A DNA stretch of 20,471 nt, taken from IMG/VR virus record IMGVR_UViG_3300009159_000415, positions 1 through 20,471 of that record. One strand, given 5' to 3'. Below are positions 6,704 through 14,629 of this stretch, piece after piece. A program made the translations under genes and the position numbers. The stretch comes from a virus. How positions within the stretch are numbered: the stretch's first letter is position 1; each line of letters begins with the position of its first letter. The notes under the pieces were generated by a model. That model was not told the origin of the DNA. It ran no database searches and saw nothing but the letters and a program-made list of their open reading frames with translations.

Positions 6704-6995
6704 AGGAAAAATTGAACAAGGTGAAAACTTTGTATTAGACTTATTTGCAATATGGTGCGGGCCATGTAAAGTTATGTTACGTAACTTAGAAGAGGTGAAT
6801 ACATCTTTAATAAAAGAATCTAATGGTTCGCCAAGTTATAATATCTATAAGTTTGATGTGGATTCAGACCTTGGATTTAGTAGAGAATTAGGGGTTAGAA
6901 GTGTACCAACAATAAAAATTTACAAGGAGGGGAAAGAAACATTCTCTAAGCCAGGTGTTATGATGCCAGCTGAAGTTCTTAAGTTATTAGTTTAA
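6675..6995 (+). CDS. trxA: Thioredoxin
   Basis: A 106-residue protein with a classic thioredoxin fold. The redox motif W27-C28-G29-P30-C31-K32 follows a VLDLFAIWC strand, and the conserved cis-proline lies in VRSVPTIKIY (about residues 72-81). Length equals that of bacterial thioredoxins. It reduces protein disulfides; in phages, thioredoxins commonly supply electrons to ribonucleotide reductase or act as polymerase processivity factors (family knowledge; the partner here is unknown). It lies between an unknown gene and glutaredoxin in one operon. The 3' end forms the first half of a 32-bp tandem duplication, so its last codons reappear downstream out of context. Confidence 0.95.
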   Translation: MQQLTAEEIKGKIEQGENFVLDLFAIWCGPCKVMLRNLEEVNTSLIKESNGSPSYNIYKFDVDSDLGFSRELGVRSVPTIKIYKEGKETFSKPGVMMPAEVLKLLV

Positions 6996-7046
6996 ATAAT
7001 ATGAAAAATTTAAAGTTATTAGTTTAAATAATATGAAAAATTTAAA
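6981..7046 (+). repeat. Perfect 32-bp tandem duplication at the thioredoxin/glutaredoxin junction
   Basis: Bases 6981-7012 are repeated exactly at 7013-7044, and the match runs on for 2 bp. Each copy holds the last codons and stop of thioredoxin, the spacer, and the ATG plus first codons of glutaredoxin. The first copy therefore yields an 8-codon mini-ORF (MKNLKLLV) from 7001, a chimera of the glutaredoxin start and the thioredoxin end. Confidence 0.97.
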
Positions 7047-7332
7047 TGTGATTGTCTATACAATGCAAGGTTGTCCCTTCTGTGTAGAATTCAAAGAGTT
7101 ATTACAAAAAGAAGGTATTGAATTCTTTGACAGAGATATTGACGAAAACAAAGAAGAATATGATTTGTTTGTTGAGATAACTAAAAATGATATGGTCCCA
7201 TCTTTGTTAATTATTGAAGGGGACGGTGATAACTATAAGTCATTCTTATATGCACCTGAAACAAATTATGATGAACTAACTGAAGCAGTTCAAATTATAG
7301 ACATACACAGAAAAAAAATGGGAATCATATAG
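7033..7332 (+). CDS. grx: Glutaredoxin
   Basis: A 99-residue glutaredoxin-family protein. The active site C14-P15-F16-C17 follows the first beta strand (VIVYTMQGCPFC), and MVPSLLII holds the conserved cis-proline. It would reduce disulfides using glutathione or a thioredoxin-reductase system; in phages, glutaredoxins usually serve ribonucleotide reductase, which is not in this window. The ATG at 7033 is the second copy within the 32-bp duplication; the first copy's ATG (7001) reaches a stop after 8 codons. The stop codon lies inside the loop and stem of a bidirectional terminator and overlaps the convergent gene by 8 bp. Confidence 0.92.
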   Translation: MKNLNVIVYTMQGCPFCVEFKELLQKEGIEFFDRDIDENKEEYDLFVEITKNDMVPSLLIIEGDGDNYKSFLYAPETNYDELTEAVQIIDIHRKKMGII

Positions 7333-7344
7333 ATTCCCTTTTTT
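7320..7344. terminator. Bidirectional terminator between convergent genes
   Basis: GGGAATC (7320-7326) pairs with GATTCCC (7332-7338) around ATATA. T6 follows on the forward strand, and the A8 at 7312-7319 gives a T-run on the reverse strand. The hairpin contains the stop codons of both the glutaredoxin gene and the convergent 7325-7969 gene. Confidence 0.88.
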
Positions 7345-7969
7345 GTTTTAATACTTCAAATTCTTCAAGTGGGTTGGTTAATTCAACAAACCAATCTAAC
7401 TTTTCCATTTCAGTTTTTAGTTCAGACATATTATTTTTGTCCTTCGACACATCATATGTTATCGGGTCCACTGAGTTATCATTATAACGTAAATTCTTTC
7501 CGTAATAGTAAAGTAAACGACCTTGGCTTAATGAATAACCGTGAGGAAATTCAGAGATATGTGCTAATTCATTATCATCCATTTCAACAACTTCACCATT
7601 ATAATTGTAAGATGATGGTTCTTTCTCAAATTGAATTATTTGGCTTTCATGGTACGAACAATTAACCGTATTATATAGGGTCATTTTTAATGATGATTGT
7701 TCCAACATATGACCATTATATTCAATCAAATCAATTGTGCTAGTAATTTTTTTATCTCCAAGAAATTCTGAAAACTTTTCAGAAAATTCTGTAATTAGTT
7801 CTGAAATTTCTAATGGTTCTTTATGAGTTGTTTTTGCTTTAATTAAATAAAAGTTTCCACAGTCAATTACTCTGATTATTGAATGTTCATTTTTTGGGAT
7901 TTTAAACAATATAAAATCTGCAAGTAAGTTAGTTAGGAAAATTTTACTACCTGGGTTTTTTAAAATCAT
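7325..7969 (-). CDS. Hypothetical protein
   Basis: A 214-residue soluble protein with alternating beta and charged segments. Recognisable blocks include CGNFYLIKAKTT, NTVNCSYHESQII, and an aromatic run GYSLSQGRLLYYYGKNLRY (about residues 144-162). I do not recognise the family. The gene has its own Bacteroidota-type promoter at 8000-8030, giving a leader of about 25-30 bases without a Shine-Dalgarno sequence, and ends in the hairpin shared with glutaredoxin. A single gene with a host-type promoter, facing away from the late tail-fibre operon, is more likely expressed early or constitutively (inference). Confidence 0.75.
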   Translation of the reverse strand: MILKNPGSKIFLTNLLADFILFKIPKNEHSIIRVIDCGNFYLIKAKTTHKEPLEISELITEFSEKFSEFLGDKKITSTIDLIEYNGHMLEQSSLKMTLYNTVNCSYHESQIIQFEKEPSSYNYNGEVVEMDDNELAHISEFPHGYSLSQGRLLYYYGKNLRYNDNSVDPITYDVSKDKNNMSELKTEMEKLDWFVELTNPLEEFEVLKQKRESI

Positions 7970-7999
7970 AGATTTATTTATTAATGTTTATTCTTGACG

Positions 8000-8030
8000 C
8001 AAATATAGTAAATTTTATGTTATAAACAAA
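8000..8030 (-). promoter_or_regulatory. Bacteroidota-type sigma promoter, reverse strand
   Basis: Read on the reverse strand: TTTG (8030-8027), a 19-bp spacer, then TATATTTG (8007-8000), an exact match to TTTG-N19-21-TAnnTTTG. It points at the gene starting at 7969. The same bases on the forward strand contain TTGACG at 7994-7999, which is considered coincidental. Confidence 0.8.
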
Positions 8031-8050
8031 CAAAATAAAGAACCTTCGTT

Positions 8051-8065
8051 GTATTTATAAAATAA
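8051..8065 (+). promoter_or_regulatory. RTATTTATNAAATAA element before the tail-fibre operon
   Basis: GTATTTATAAAATAA, 14 bp upstream of the ATG at 8080. It shares all fixed positions with 4575-4589 and 15273-15287. The inverted repeat is TATTT-ATA-AAATA. The gene it precedes encodes a virion tail fibre, so a late-expression role is plausible. Confidence 0.55.
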
Positions 8066-8079
8066 CCGAAATATTTTAC

Positions 8080-10041
8080 ATGGGTAAGAATATATTAATA
8101 GTACCGAGCAATAGTCTTTTTGTAACTCCAGATAGAATACCTTTCATTAATTTTATTAATGACCCTGCTACGGATTTACCGTTAAAATGGAATGTTCAGT
8201 CGGGAGATTCAAGTCCAATATTTAATATAAGTGCAAATACTTCATCGTCTATTCTAACGGTCAATCCTGGACTTTCAAGAGTCACATTTGACAAACTTCA
8301 TATTGGAAATTATTTTGCGGTTGGTTCTCCTGGAGTTCAAGTTTTCAATGGTACATTAGATTGGGTAGGGCCTACAACTAACTTGGCAGGAGCTCAAGGT
8401 GCTATAGGAGCCAAAGGTTCATCAGGAGATATAGGCTCAACAGGATATCAAGGAGGTGCTGGAAACATGGGTAATAAAGGACCTCAAGGTGTTCAAGGGG
8501 CGCAAGGAAACGGTGGGCCTGCAGGAAATGCTGGACCAACAGGTATTACAGGTGCTCAAGGAAATATTGGTCCTCAAGGGAACACAGGAAATACAGGAGC
8601 TCAAGGGGCAATAGGATTTCAAGGTGCCCAAGGTCTTGCTGGCGCTATGGGTAATAAAGGCCCACAAGGGGCTCAGGGTGTTCAAGGTTCACAAGGAAAT
8701 ATAGGACCGACAGGAAATACAGGTGCTCAGGGCAATACAGGTAACCCTGGTGCCCAAGGTACTCAAGGTGCCCAAGGTAATACAGGTGCTCAAGGAAGTA
8801 CAGGAATTAAAGGTGATACGGGTTTTACAGGGCCAACGGGTAATACGGGAGCTCAAGGTAACTCAGGTAATCCAGGTGCTACAGGTCCTTCTGGTCCAAC
8901 AGGATTTTCGGGGCCAATAGGTGCTCAAGGTGCTCAAGGTAACAAAGGAACAATAGGGCCAACAGGTAATACAGGTGCTCAAGGCGCAACAGGTAATGCA
9001 GGTGCGACAGGTACCACAGGACCAACAGGTAATACAGGTGCTCAAGGCGCGACAGGTGCTACGGGAGCAACAGGTACCACAGGGCCAACAGGCAATACAG
9101 GTGCACAAGGCAATGTAGGGTTACAAGGACCTCAAGGGCCAACTGGTTCACAAGGTGGTTCAGGTGCAATAGGTACAACTGGGCCAACAGGTGCTCAAGG
9201 AGCCGCAGGACCTCAAGGTACAAGAGGGCCAACAGGAAATTTAGGTCCTCAAGGGCCAGCAGGACCATCAGGACCAACAGGTGGAGCAGGGCCGCAAGGT
9301 CCAACAGGTGGAACAGGCGCTCCAGGTCCAACAGGTCCTCAAGGAGGTCAAGGGCCACAAGGAGCCACAGGTAATACAGGTCCACAAGGTGTTGTAGGTC
9401 CACAAGGCCCTCAAGGTGCATACGGTCCTCAAGGAGCTACAGGACCTGAGGCGGTTACTTGTTATAATATTGGATTTATCTATGGTGCACAACCATCTAG
9501 TTTATGTGGAAGTTTTCCCTCTTTTGGTAGTGGATGGGCTCAGTCAAGTGGTTGTGGGTCAAAATATTTTTATTCATCAGAAGCTTATTGTCAGACGAAT
9601 AATACTTGTTGTTGGAATTATGCATATCAATATGCGAGTTGTACTTATGGCGATGATTATGGACAATTTGATAGTGCTGGTTACCTCAGTATTTACAGTT
9701 CTTGTTTTTCTGACAATAGAACTAAACAAGGTATTGAAACTTTAACTAATTCATTAGAAAACTTAATGAAAATAGATTCGGTTGAATATGATTGGAATGA
9801 AAATGTTGGTTCAGTACCTTACGAAGAAATGAAAAAAGATGGTAGACTACACGCTATCGGATTAATTGCTCAAAATGTTAGACAATACTATCCTGAAGTT
9901 GTTGGTATCAATACTGAAGGTTATTATTTTATTGATTATATTAAACTTAATGCTGTATTGGTCGAAGCCATAAAAGAACAACAAGTATTTATTGAAGATA
10001 TTGATAAAGAACTTGATTTTATAGAATCTAAATTGAATTAA
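8080..10041 (+). CDS. Collagen-like tail fibre with cysteine-rich tip and S74 chaperone
   Basis: A 653-residue fibre protein. Residues 1-103 form a non-collagen head (MGKNILIVP start, LDWVGPTT junction) that probably attaches to the virion. Residues 104-457 are 118 uninterrupted Gly-X-Y triplets, rich in GAQ, GPT and GNT, forming a trimeric collagen stalk. Residues 458-543 are a Gly/Ser/Tyr-rich domain with eight cysteines ([18 protein letters not shown]), the likely receptor-binding tip. Residues 544-653 are a Peptidase_S74 intramolecular chaperone: S544-D-N-R-T-K549 gives the expected Ser/Lys self-cleavage site, then [16 protein letters not shown]. The family folds the trimer and is then cut off before the serine. 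It is the first gene of a three-fibre operon. Its stop overlaps the next start by 1 bp. The antisense open frames over it are shadows of the repeats. Confidence 0.93.
   Translation: MGKNILIVPSNSLFVTPDRIPFINFINDPATDLPLKWNVQSGDSSPIFNISANTSSSILTVNPGLSRVTFDKLHIGNYFAVGSPGVQVFNGTLDWVGPTTNLAGAQGAIGAKGSSGDIGSTGYQGGAGNMGNKGPQGVQGAQGNGGPAGNAGPTGITGAQGNIGPQGNTGNTGAQGAIGFQGAQGLAGAMGNKGPQGAQGVQGSQGNIGPTGNTGAQGNTGNPGAQGTQGAQGNTGAQGSTGIKGDTGFTGPTGNTGAQGNSGNPGATGPSGPTGFSGPIGAQGAQGNKGTIGPTGNTGAQGATGNAGATGTTGPTGNTGAQGATGATGATGTTGPTGNTGAQGNVGLQGPQGPTGSQGGSGAIGTTGPTGAQGAAGPQGTRGPTGNLGPQGPAGPSGPTGGAGPQGPTGGTGAPGPTGPQGGQGPQGATGNTGPQGVVGPQGPQGAYGPQGATGPEAVTCYNIGFIYGAQPSSLCGSFPSFGSGWAQSSGCGSKYFYSSEAYCQTNNTCCWNYAYQYASCTYGDDYGQFDSAGYLSIYSSCFSDNRTKQGIETLTNSLENLMKIDSVEYDWNENVGSVPYEEMKKDGRLHAIGLIAQNVRQYYPEVVGINTEGYYFIDYIKLNAVLVEAIKEQQVFIEDIDKELDFIESKLN
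8956..9114 (+). repeat. 63-bp higher-order repeat inside the collagen region
   Basis: Copies start at 8956, 9019 and 9082 (the last partial), each encoding [13 protein letters not shown](x)2G(x)2GTT, seven Gly-X-Y triplets. The first two copies differ at about 8 of 63 bases, mostly at third positions. This indicates growth of the stalk by unit duplication. Confidence 0.8.
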
Positions 10042-11759
10042 TGGCAAATGTAATAATATTTCCTCGGGGTAATACAGGGAGTACACTTCCTCATTTATTG
10101 TTTGATGACGGAACAAATAAGTTGCAATTTAATGTTAATAATAATTCCATATTATCATTATCATCTACAACTTCTACAGGTTCTTTAACAATTGGTAGTG
10201 CTGGAGTTTTTAGTTCAGGGGCAACAGCTACAGGAGGTCTTGCTATTACTGGTACAACATATGTTGATTCAACAGGAACGTGGGTTGGACCAACCACTGG
10301 AATTAAAGGGTTTCAAGGTGCTCAAGGTGCACAGGGTGTTAATACAGGAGCTCAAGGAGGACAAGGTGCACAAGGTGCCCAAGGTAACCAAGGAGACGAT
10401 AGCATCGTTGTAGGACCAACAGGTTCACAAGGTGCTCAAGGAGGTTCACAAGGAGCTCAAGGAGTACAAGGTTCACAAGGTTCACAAGGGGCTCAAAGTA
10501 CGGTGGCGGGTGCTCAAGGTGCCCAAGGGCTTGCTCAAGGAGCCCAAGGAGGACAAGGTAATACAGGAGCACAAGGTTCCCAAGGAGATATTAGTTTAAT
10601 TCAAGGACCTACAGGTTCAATAGGTGCCCAAGGTACTCAAGGTGGACAAGGTGCTCAAGGTGTTAATACAGGAGCCCAAGGGGCTCAAGGAGCATCACCT
10701 CAAGGGGCTCAAGGTGCTCAAGGTGCTAATACGGGGGCTCAAGGTGCAACAGGTGCTCAAGGAGCCCAAGGTGGACAAGGAGCTCAAGGAGCCTCTCAAG
10801 GTGCTCAAGGTGCTCAAGGTGATACAGGATTCTTTGGACCAACAGGTGCTCAAGGTAGTATACAAGGGGCTCAAGGTCCCACAGGTTTCCAAGGAGCAAT
10901 TGGAAATCAAGGGGCTCAAGGTGTTGCTCAAGGGGCACAAGGACCACAAGGAGCACAAGGAGCCGCAGGTTCTCAAGGTGCACAAGGAGCCGCTCAAGGG
11001 GCACAAGGACCGCAAGGAGCACAAGGGGCTGCAGGTGCTCAAGGAGCACAAGGTGGCTCCCAAGGAGCGCAAGGTAATATAGGAAATCAAGGGCCACAAG
11101 GTTTAACTGGGCCACAAGGAGCACAAGGTACTGCGGGTGGACAAGGTGCTACAGGTGCACAAGGACCTCAAGGTACTGCCAATACAACTCAAGGAGCTCA
11201 AGGAGCACCTGGACCTCAAGGAAATCAAGGAGCGGCAGCACAAGGAGCACCAGGACCTCCAGGACCTCCAGGTGATTCAGGGGCTCAAGGTTTTCCAGGT
11301 CCACAAGGTGGTGGTGGGGCAACAGGAGCTCAAGGACCAGGAGGAGACCAAGGTCCAGCAGGAGGCCCAGGTGTACAAGGGGCACAAGGAGCCACAGGTG
11401 CTCAAGGAGCGCCATCAGATAGAAGACTTAAAGATAATATTACCAAACTTGAAAACGTATTATCAACCACTAAAAAAATTGAAGGTGTTAGGTTCACATG
11501 GAATCCTGAACATCCTAAAATTAAGAATAATAAATCAATTGTCGCTAAACATGCGTTTAAAGGAGATGCAATTGGTGTAATTGCTCAACAAGTTGAAAAA
11601 ATTATTCCTGAAATAGTATCAACAGATATGGATGGATTTAAATCTGTAAATTATGGTTGGATGGTTAGTTTAGGTGTTGGTAGTGTTCAAGAACAACAGA
11701 GAAGAATTGATTCAATATATAAAAGAATAAACAAACTAAAAGAAGTAATAGGTGGCTGA
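10041..11759 (+). CDS. Collagen-like tail fibre with regularly interrupted triplets and S74 chaperone
   Basis: A 572-residue paralogue of the preceding gene. Residues 1-86 form a virion-attachment-like head (MANVIIFP, junction TWVGPTT). Residues about 87-458 are Gly-X-Y repeats dominated by GAQ, GPQ and GSQ. Unlike its neighbours, this stalk is broken at 16 places by insertions of one residue (GVNT, GGSQ, GLAQ, GAAQ), two (GASPQ, GAAAQ) or four ([21 protein letters not shown]). Residues 459-572 are the S74 chaperone: S459-D-R-R-L-K464, then [16 protein letters not shown]. There is no separate tip domain, so the mature fibre should end in collagen after self-cleavage. The start codon overlaps the previous stop (TAATG), and the end overlaps the next gene by 8 bp. 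Confidence 0.92.
   Translation: MANVIIFPRGNTGSTLPHLLFDDGTNKLQFNVNNNSILSLSSTTSTGSLTIGSAGVFSSGATATGGLAITGTTYVDSTGTWVGPTTGIKGFQGAQGAQGVNTGAQGGQGAQGAQGNQGDDSIVVGPTGSQGAQGGSQGAQGVQGSQGSQGAQSTVAGAQGAQGLAQGAQGGQGNTGAQGSQGDISLIQGPTGSIGAQGTQGGQGAQGVNTGAQGAQGASPQGAQGAQGANTGAQGATGAQGAQGGQGAQGASQGAQGAQGDTGFFGPTGAQGSIQGAQGPTGFQGAIGNQGAQGVAQGAQGPQGAQGAAGSQGAQGAAQGAQGPQGAQGAAGAQGAQGGSQGAQGNIGNQGPQGLTGPQGAQGTAGGQGATGAQGPQGTANTTQGAQGAPGPQGNQGAAAQGAPGPPGPPGDSGAQGFPGPQGGGGATGAQGPGGDQGPAGGPGVQGAQGATGAQGAPSDRRLKDNITKLENVLSTTKKIEGVRFTWNPEHPKIKNNKSIVAKHAFKGDAIGVIAQQVEKIIPEIVSTDMDGFKSVNYGWMVSLGVGSVQEQQRRIDSIYKRINKLKEVIGG
10920..11051 (+). repeat. 66-bp tandem repeat inside the second fibre gene
   Basis: Two copies (10920-10985 and 10986-11051) encode a 22-residue unit: one interrupted quartet (GVAQ or GAAQ) plus six regular triplets. 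They differ at about 8 bases. The unit carries its own triplet interruption, so duplication spreads interruptions at fixed spacing. Confidence 0.8.
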
Positions 11760-13404
11760 GAATATTATAATAACTCCTGGTTTAGGTAAAATTGATTTTT
11801 ATGATGTTAGTAGTAGAATAATTACTACTGTCATTGAAACAGGTACACTTAATTTTAAGTATGCAAGCGCGATTTATTTATCTATAGATACAAGTTATCC
11901 TAATCTCCGAGCAACTAATAGTTCTATTAATATTTTAACTTCAATTGCTAGTAATGCTGGAGACTTAATTACCGCAGCTTCAGGATGGGCAGGAACAAGA
12001 CAACCTCAAGGGGCTCAAGGAACTGCGGGTGCGCAAGGAGTACAAGGAGTTTTAGGTGCCCAAGGAGCTCAAGGAGTTCAAGGTTCACAAGGTGCTCAAG
12101 GTATTCAAGGAGGACAAGGAGCCCAAGGAGGACAAGGAGGACAAGGTGCACAAGGACCAAAAGGAGGACAAGGTGCCACAGGGGCTCAAGGTGCTCAAGG
12201 TTTTCAAGGAGTTCAAGGTTCCGCAGGTGCCGCAGGGGCTCAAGGTGCCCAAGGAGTTACAGGGTCACAAGGTGCCCAAGGTATTCAAGGAGGACAAGGT
12301 GCACAAGGGAATACAGGAACAACAGGTCCTGCGGGTGGACAGGGAGCACAAGGAACTCAAGGAAATATAGGTTCAACAGGAGCACAAGGTGTTCAAGGAG
12401 GACAAGGAGCACAAGGAGTACAAGGCACACAAGGATTAAACGGTAATCAAGGCACTCAAGGAGGTCAAGGAGCACAAGGTGCTAAAGGTGTACAAGGTGC
12501 TCAAGGAGTGCAAGGAACACAAGGAGGACAAGGTTTACAAGGTTTTTCAGGTAATCAAGGGGCACAAGGTGATACAGGGCCATCAGGAGGACAAGGAGCA
12601 ACAGGAAACCAAGGTGCTCAAGGGCCTAAAGGAACTACAGGGCCAACAGGAGGACAAGGTCTTCAAGGAGGACAAGGCGCTCAAGGTACTAAAGGAACTA
12701 CGGGTGGAACAGGTGGTCAAGGAGCTCAAGGATTTCAAGGGCCTCAAGGAGGACAAGGTCCTCAAGGTGCAACAGGAGCCCAAGGTCCAACAGGGCCATC
12801 ACCTCAAGGTGCAACAGGTCCTCAAGGACCAGCAGGTGCTGTAGGAGCTCAAGGTTCTCAAGGACCCTCAGGACCTCAAGGAGGTCAAGGAGCTCAAGGA
12901 GGGCCAGGTGGAACAGGAGGTCAAGGAGCTCAAGGTGGACAAGGTACAACAGGTCCCCAAGGTCCACAAGGTTTTACAGGACCACAAGGTGCTCAAGGTC
13001 CTCAAGGACCACAAGGTCCTACTGGTTTTCAAGGGGCACAAGGAGCTCAAGGAGGTACTGGTCCTTCAGATATAAGATTTAAAGAGAATATAACTCCGAT
13101 GACAAACTCAATTAATCTATTAACTAAATTGAGAGGTGTTAGGTTCTTTTGGAAAAAAAATCATTTGGTTGATGTATCTCAATTACAAAAAGATAATATA
13201 GGTTTTATTGCCCAAGAACTTAGAGAAGTTATACCTGAAGTTGTTTATGGTAATGAAACTGATACTGAGATTTTGAAAGTCAAGTATAGTGATATTGTTA
13301 CATTATGTATTGAGGCAATCAAAGAACAATCAATCTTATTAGATTTAAAAGAACAAAGATTGGAAAGTTTAGAAAATAGAGCAAAAGAAAAGGGACTAAT
13401 TTAA
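11752..13404 (+). CDS. Collagen-like tail fibre with S74 chaperone (third paralogue)
   Basis: A 550-residue protein that begins with GTG at 11752, inside the end of the previous gene (8-bp overlap); the N-terminus AENIIITPG matches the other two fibres. Residues 1-86 are the head, ending SGWAGTRQ. Residues 87-438 are Gly-X-Y triplets dominated by GAQ, GGQ and GVQ, with one interruption (GPSPQ) near residue 350. Residues 439-550 are the S74 chaperone: S439-D-I-R-F-K444, then [17 protein letters not shown]. As in the second gene, collagen runs straight into the chaperone with no tip domain. The gene ends in a bidirectional terminator. Three fibres in one operon could assemble as different stalks, or as alternative fibres of one virion (inference). 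Confidence 0.92.
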   Translation: MAENIIITPGLGKIDFYDVSSRIITTVIETGTLNFKYASAIYLSIDTSYPNLRATNSSINILTSIASNAGDLITAASGWAGTRQPQGAQGTAGAQGVQGVLGAQGAQGVQGSQGAQGIQGGQGAQGGQGGQGAQGPKGGQGATGAQGAQGFQGVQGSAGAAGAQGAQGVTGSQGAQGIQGGQGAQGNTGTTGPAGGQGAQGTQGNIGSTGAQGVQGGQGAQGVQGTQGLNGNQGTQGGQGAQGAKGVQGAQGVQGTQGGQGLQGFSGNQGAQGDTGPSGGQGATGNQGAQGPKGTTGPTGGQGLQGGQGAQGTKGTTGGTGGQGAQGFQGPQGGQGPQGATGAQGPTGPSPQGATGPQGPAGAVGAQGSQGPSGPQGGQGAQGGPGGTGGQGAQGGQGTTGPQGPQGFTGPQGAQGPQGPQGPTGFQGAQGAQGGTGPSDIRFKENITPMTNSINLLTKLRGVRFFWKKNHLVDVSQLQKDNIGFIAQELREVIPEVVYGNETDTEILKVKYSDIVTLCIEAIKEQSILLDLKEQRLESLENRAKEKGLI

Positions 13405-13417
13405 AGTCCCTTTTTTT
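13388..13417. terminator. Bidirectional terminator ending the fibre operon
   Basis: AAAAGGGACT (13388-13397) pairs with AGTCCCTTTT (13405-13414) around a 7-base loop. T7 follows on the forward strand, and the A-run on the left gives T's on the reverse strand. It overlaps the last codons of the third fibre gene and abuts the stop of the convergent gene at 13416. Confidence 0.9.
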
Positions 13418-14396
13418 ATATGTATTCTGAAAATAATTCGTTGATTAGTTTGTCAACTTTTCTAGCACTTGGATAATCAGGCGGATAAACTTTCAAACAT
13501 TCATCCATTTGACTTCTGAGAAGTTTAATATATTCACCGTAATAATCTAAATTATACATGTCATCTTTTAGGAATTGTAAAATTTCATATTCAAAATTTG
13601 CAATTTCAATTTTAAAAAATTGTACTTCTATATTTTTTCCGTATTTGTGAGGTCTTGAAATCCACTCACCCTGACCAAAAAAATATTCGTTTAATTTATC
13701 CCAAACTCCTTCGTATAAATCATCTTCATATGCCATGTTGTATGCCGCATTATGAATATTACCTAATTCTGGTGTTAATGTGTCATTTAATTCATTTTCT
13801 AACAAATGATTCATTGTATCTTTATCATCAACAATATAGTCAATACTTTCGGAATCTACGGTAACGTATTCAGGATGACCTTGTTCTCTCGCAATATCCT
13901 CAAGCAAAATAGTATTAGTTGATAGTTGAACGTTTTTTAATGTATCAATAATATATTCTTTAAGTCGTAATAAATTTGATTTTGTTAATTCCAAAACAAT
14001 ATCTCTATAAAGACTTTCGGTATAATAATCTCCCCAAAAATCATTATCACCTTCACCACTTAATAGTGCTTCAACAGTTTCTGTTGGTAAACTATTTCTT
14101 GTTTCACAAAACAAATGAACTAATTCGGATTTATTATTTACTATTAAATAATACTTACCATTTTCATATACTACGTCATCAAGGTAGTGAGTAATCCATT
14201 TTGCAAATTTTTCTTTATCTTCTTTTTGTAAATAAATTAATAAAGGATTTTGATATTCATAGTTGTTTGGGTCCAAGAACTTCAATGCACCTCTTTTTTC
14301 TAAAAACTTAAATAAAAGTTGGTAGTCATTGTCAAAGTATTTTAAAAAATTATGGTCGCCCTCGTTAAGGCCGTCTATTATTTCTTGAACATTCAT
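13416..14396 (-). CDS. Large acidic hypothetical protein
   Basis: The frame can be extended upstream to a TTG at 14423, but the ATG at 14396 (MNVQEIIDGLNEGDHNF) is preferred: it is followed by normal protein sequence, while the extra nine residues are translated leader and terminator DNA. The protein has 326 residues, is strongly acidic, mainly helical, and has no membrane segment. Blocks include GKYYLIVNNKSELVHLF, EGDNDFWGDYYTESLYRDIV and EDIAREQGHPEYVTVDSES. I do not recognise a named family. The start is preceded by GTATTTATATGTTATG, a short form of the element seen before other genes. The gene shares a bidirectional terminator with the fibre operon. Confidence 0.75.
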   Translation of the reverse strand: MNVQEIIDGLNEGDHNFLKYFDNDYQLLFKFLEKRGALKFLDPNNYEYQNPLLIYLQKEDKEKFAKWITHYLDDVVYENGKYYLIVNNKSELVHLFCETRNSLPTETVEALLSGEGDNDFWGDYYTESLYRDIVLELTKSNLLRLKEYIIDTLKNVQLSTNTILLEDIAREQGHPEYVTVDSESIDYIVDDKDTMNHLLENELNDTLTPELGNIHNAAYNMAYEDDLYEGVWDKLNEYFFGQGEWISRPHKYGKNIEVQFFKIEIANFEYEILQFLKDDMYNLDYYGEYIKLLRSQMDECLKVYPPDYPSARKVDKLINELFSEYI

Positions 14397-14401
14397 AACA
14401 T

Positions 14402-14409
14402 ATAAATAC
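14402..14409 (-). promoter_or_regulatory. GTATTTAT element before the 14396 gene
   Basis: On the reverse strand, GTATTTAT is followed by ATGTT and the ATG at 14396. It lies directly after the terminator that closes the 15220-14463 transcript, so a promoter is expected in this short space. The assignment is by similarity to other upstream elements. Confidence 0.4.
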
Positions 14410-14439
14410 AAAAAAAGGAACAATTTTCATGTTCCTTTT
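14410..14439 (-). terminator. Terminator on the reverse strand
   Basis: TGTTCCTTTT and AAAAGGAACA arms (14430-14439 and 14413-14422) form a perfect 10-bp stem with a 7-base loop. On the reverse strand the stem runs into T7 (14416-14410). It would end the transcript carrying the GIY-YIG and 49-residue genes, just before the 14396 gene. Confidence 0.72.
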
Positions 14440-14462
14440 AATAATTTGTAACAAAATAAGGT

Positions 14463-14612
14463 TTAGTTGGAAGTCTTATTTACATTGTAATACTTCTCAA
14501 TAGTCTTTTTAATAGCTGACTTAACACTTTCAGTTGTCTGTTGTGGTTGAGCTTGGACTTGTTGAACTGAAGGTTGAGCTTGATTTCCATTATTTTTGCA
14601 GCCGCATGCCAT
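14463..14612 (-). CDS. Small Cys/Gln-rich protein (MACGC start)
   Basis: A 49-residue reverse-strand gene, ATG at 14610-14612, stop TAA at 14463-14465. The N-terminus MACGCKNNGN has two cysteines (C3, C5), followed by a Gln/Pro/Ala/Thr-rich linker (residues about 11-27) and a basic amphipathic helix (ESVKSAIKKTIEKYYNV). The order of cysteine tip, flexible linker and helix suggests a short adaptor or metal-binding peptide; function unknown. It fills a 200-bp stretch between the GIY-YIG gene and a terminator, has protein-like codon use, and is a credible small phage gene. The GIY-YIG gene stops 17 bp upstream of its start. Confidence 0.65.
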   Translation of the reverse strand: MACGCKNNGNQAQPSVQQVQAQPQQTTESVKSAIKKTIEKYYNVNKTSN

Positions 14613-14629
14613 AGTTTTTAAATTTTAGG

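Noticed and set aside
7369-7665. Forward open frame opposite the 7325-7969 gene
   Set aside because: No promoter or start context on that strand; the reverse gene has an exact promoter and terminator.
7994-8023. Forward sigma-70-like promoter TTGACG with TATGTT
   Set aside because: The overlapping reverse-strand TTTG-N19-TATATTTG fits the host consensus far better, and sigma-70 spacing and the -10 are poor.
8437-9492. Long open frames on the reverse strand and in other forward frames across the first fibre gene
   Set aside because: They are rich in Cys/Ser/Thr or Leu repeats because they read the GGT-GCT-CAA repeat out of frame. The forward Gly-X-Y frame with S74 end is the real gene.
10192-13050. 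Many open frames opposite or inside the second and third fibre genes
   Set aside because: Same repeat artefact: a period-9 sequence keeps all frames free of stops.
8380-13070. CRISPR-like or satellite array suggested by the dense short repeats
   Set aside because: The periodicity is 9 bp and fully explained by Gly-X-Y coding; there are no constant repeats separated by unique spacers.
13655-14194. Two forward open frames opposite the 13416-14396 gene
   Set aside because: Shadows; composition is Tyr/His/Leu-rich and unlike neighbouring proteins.
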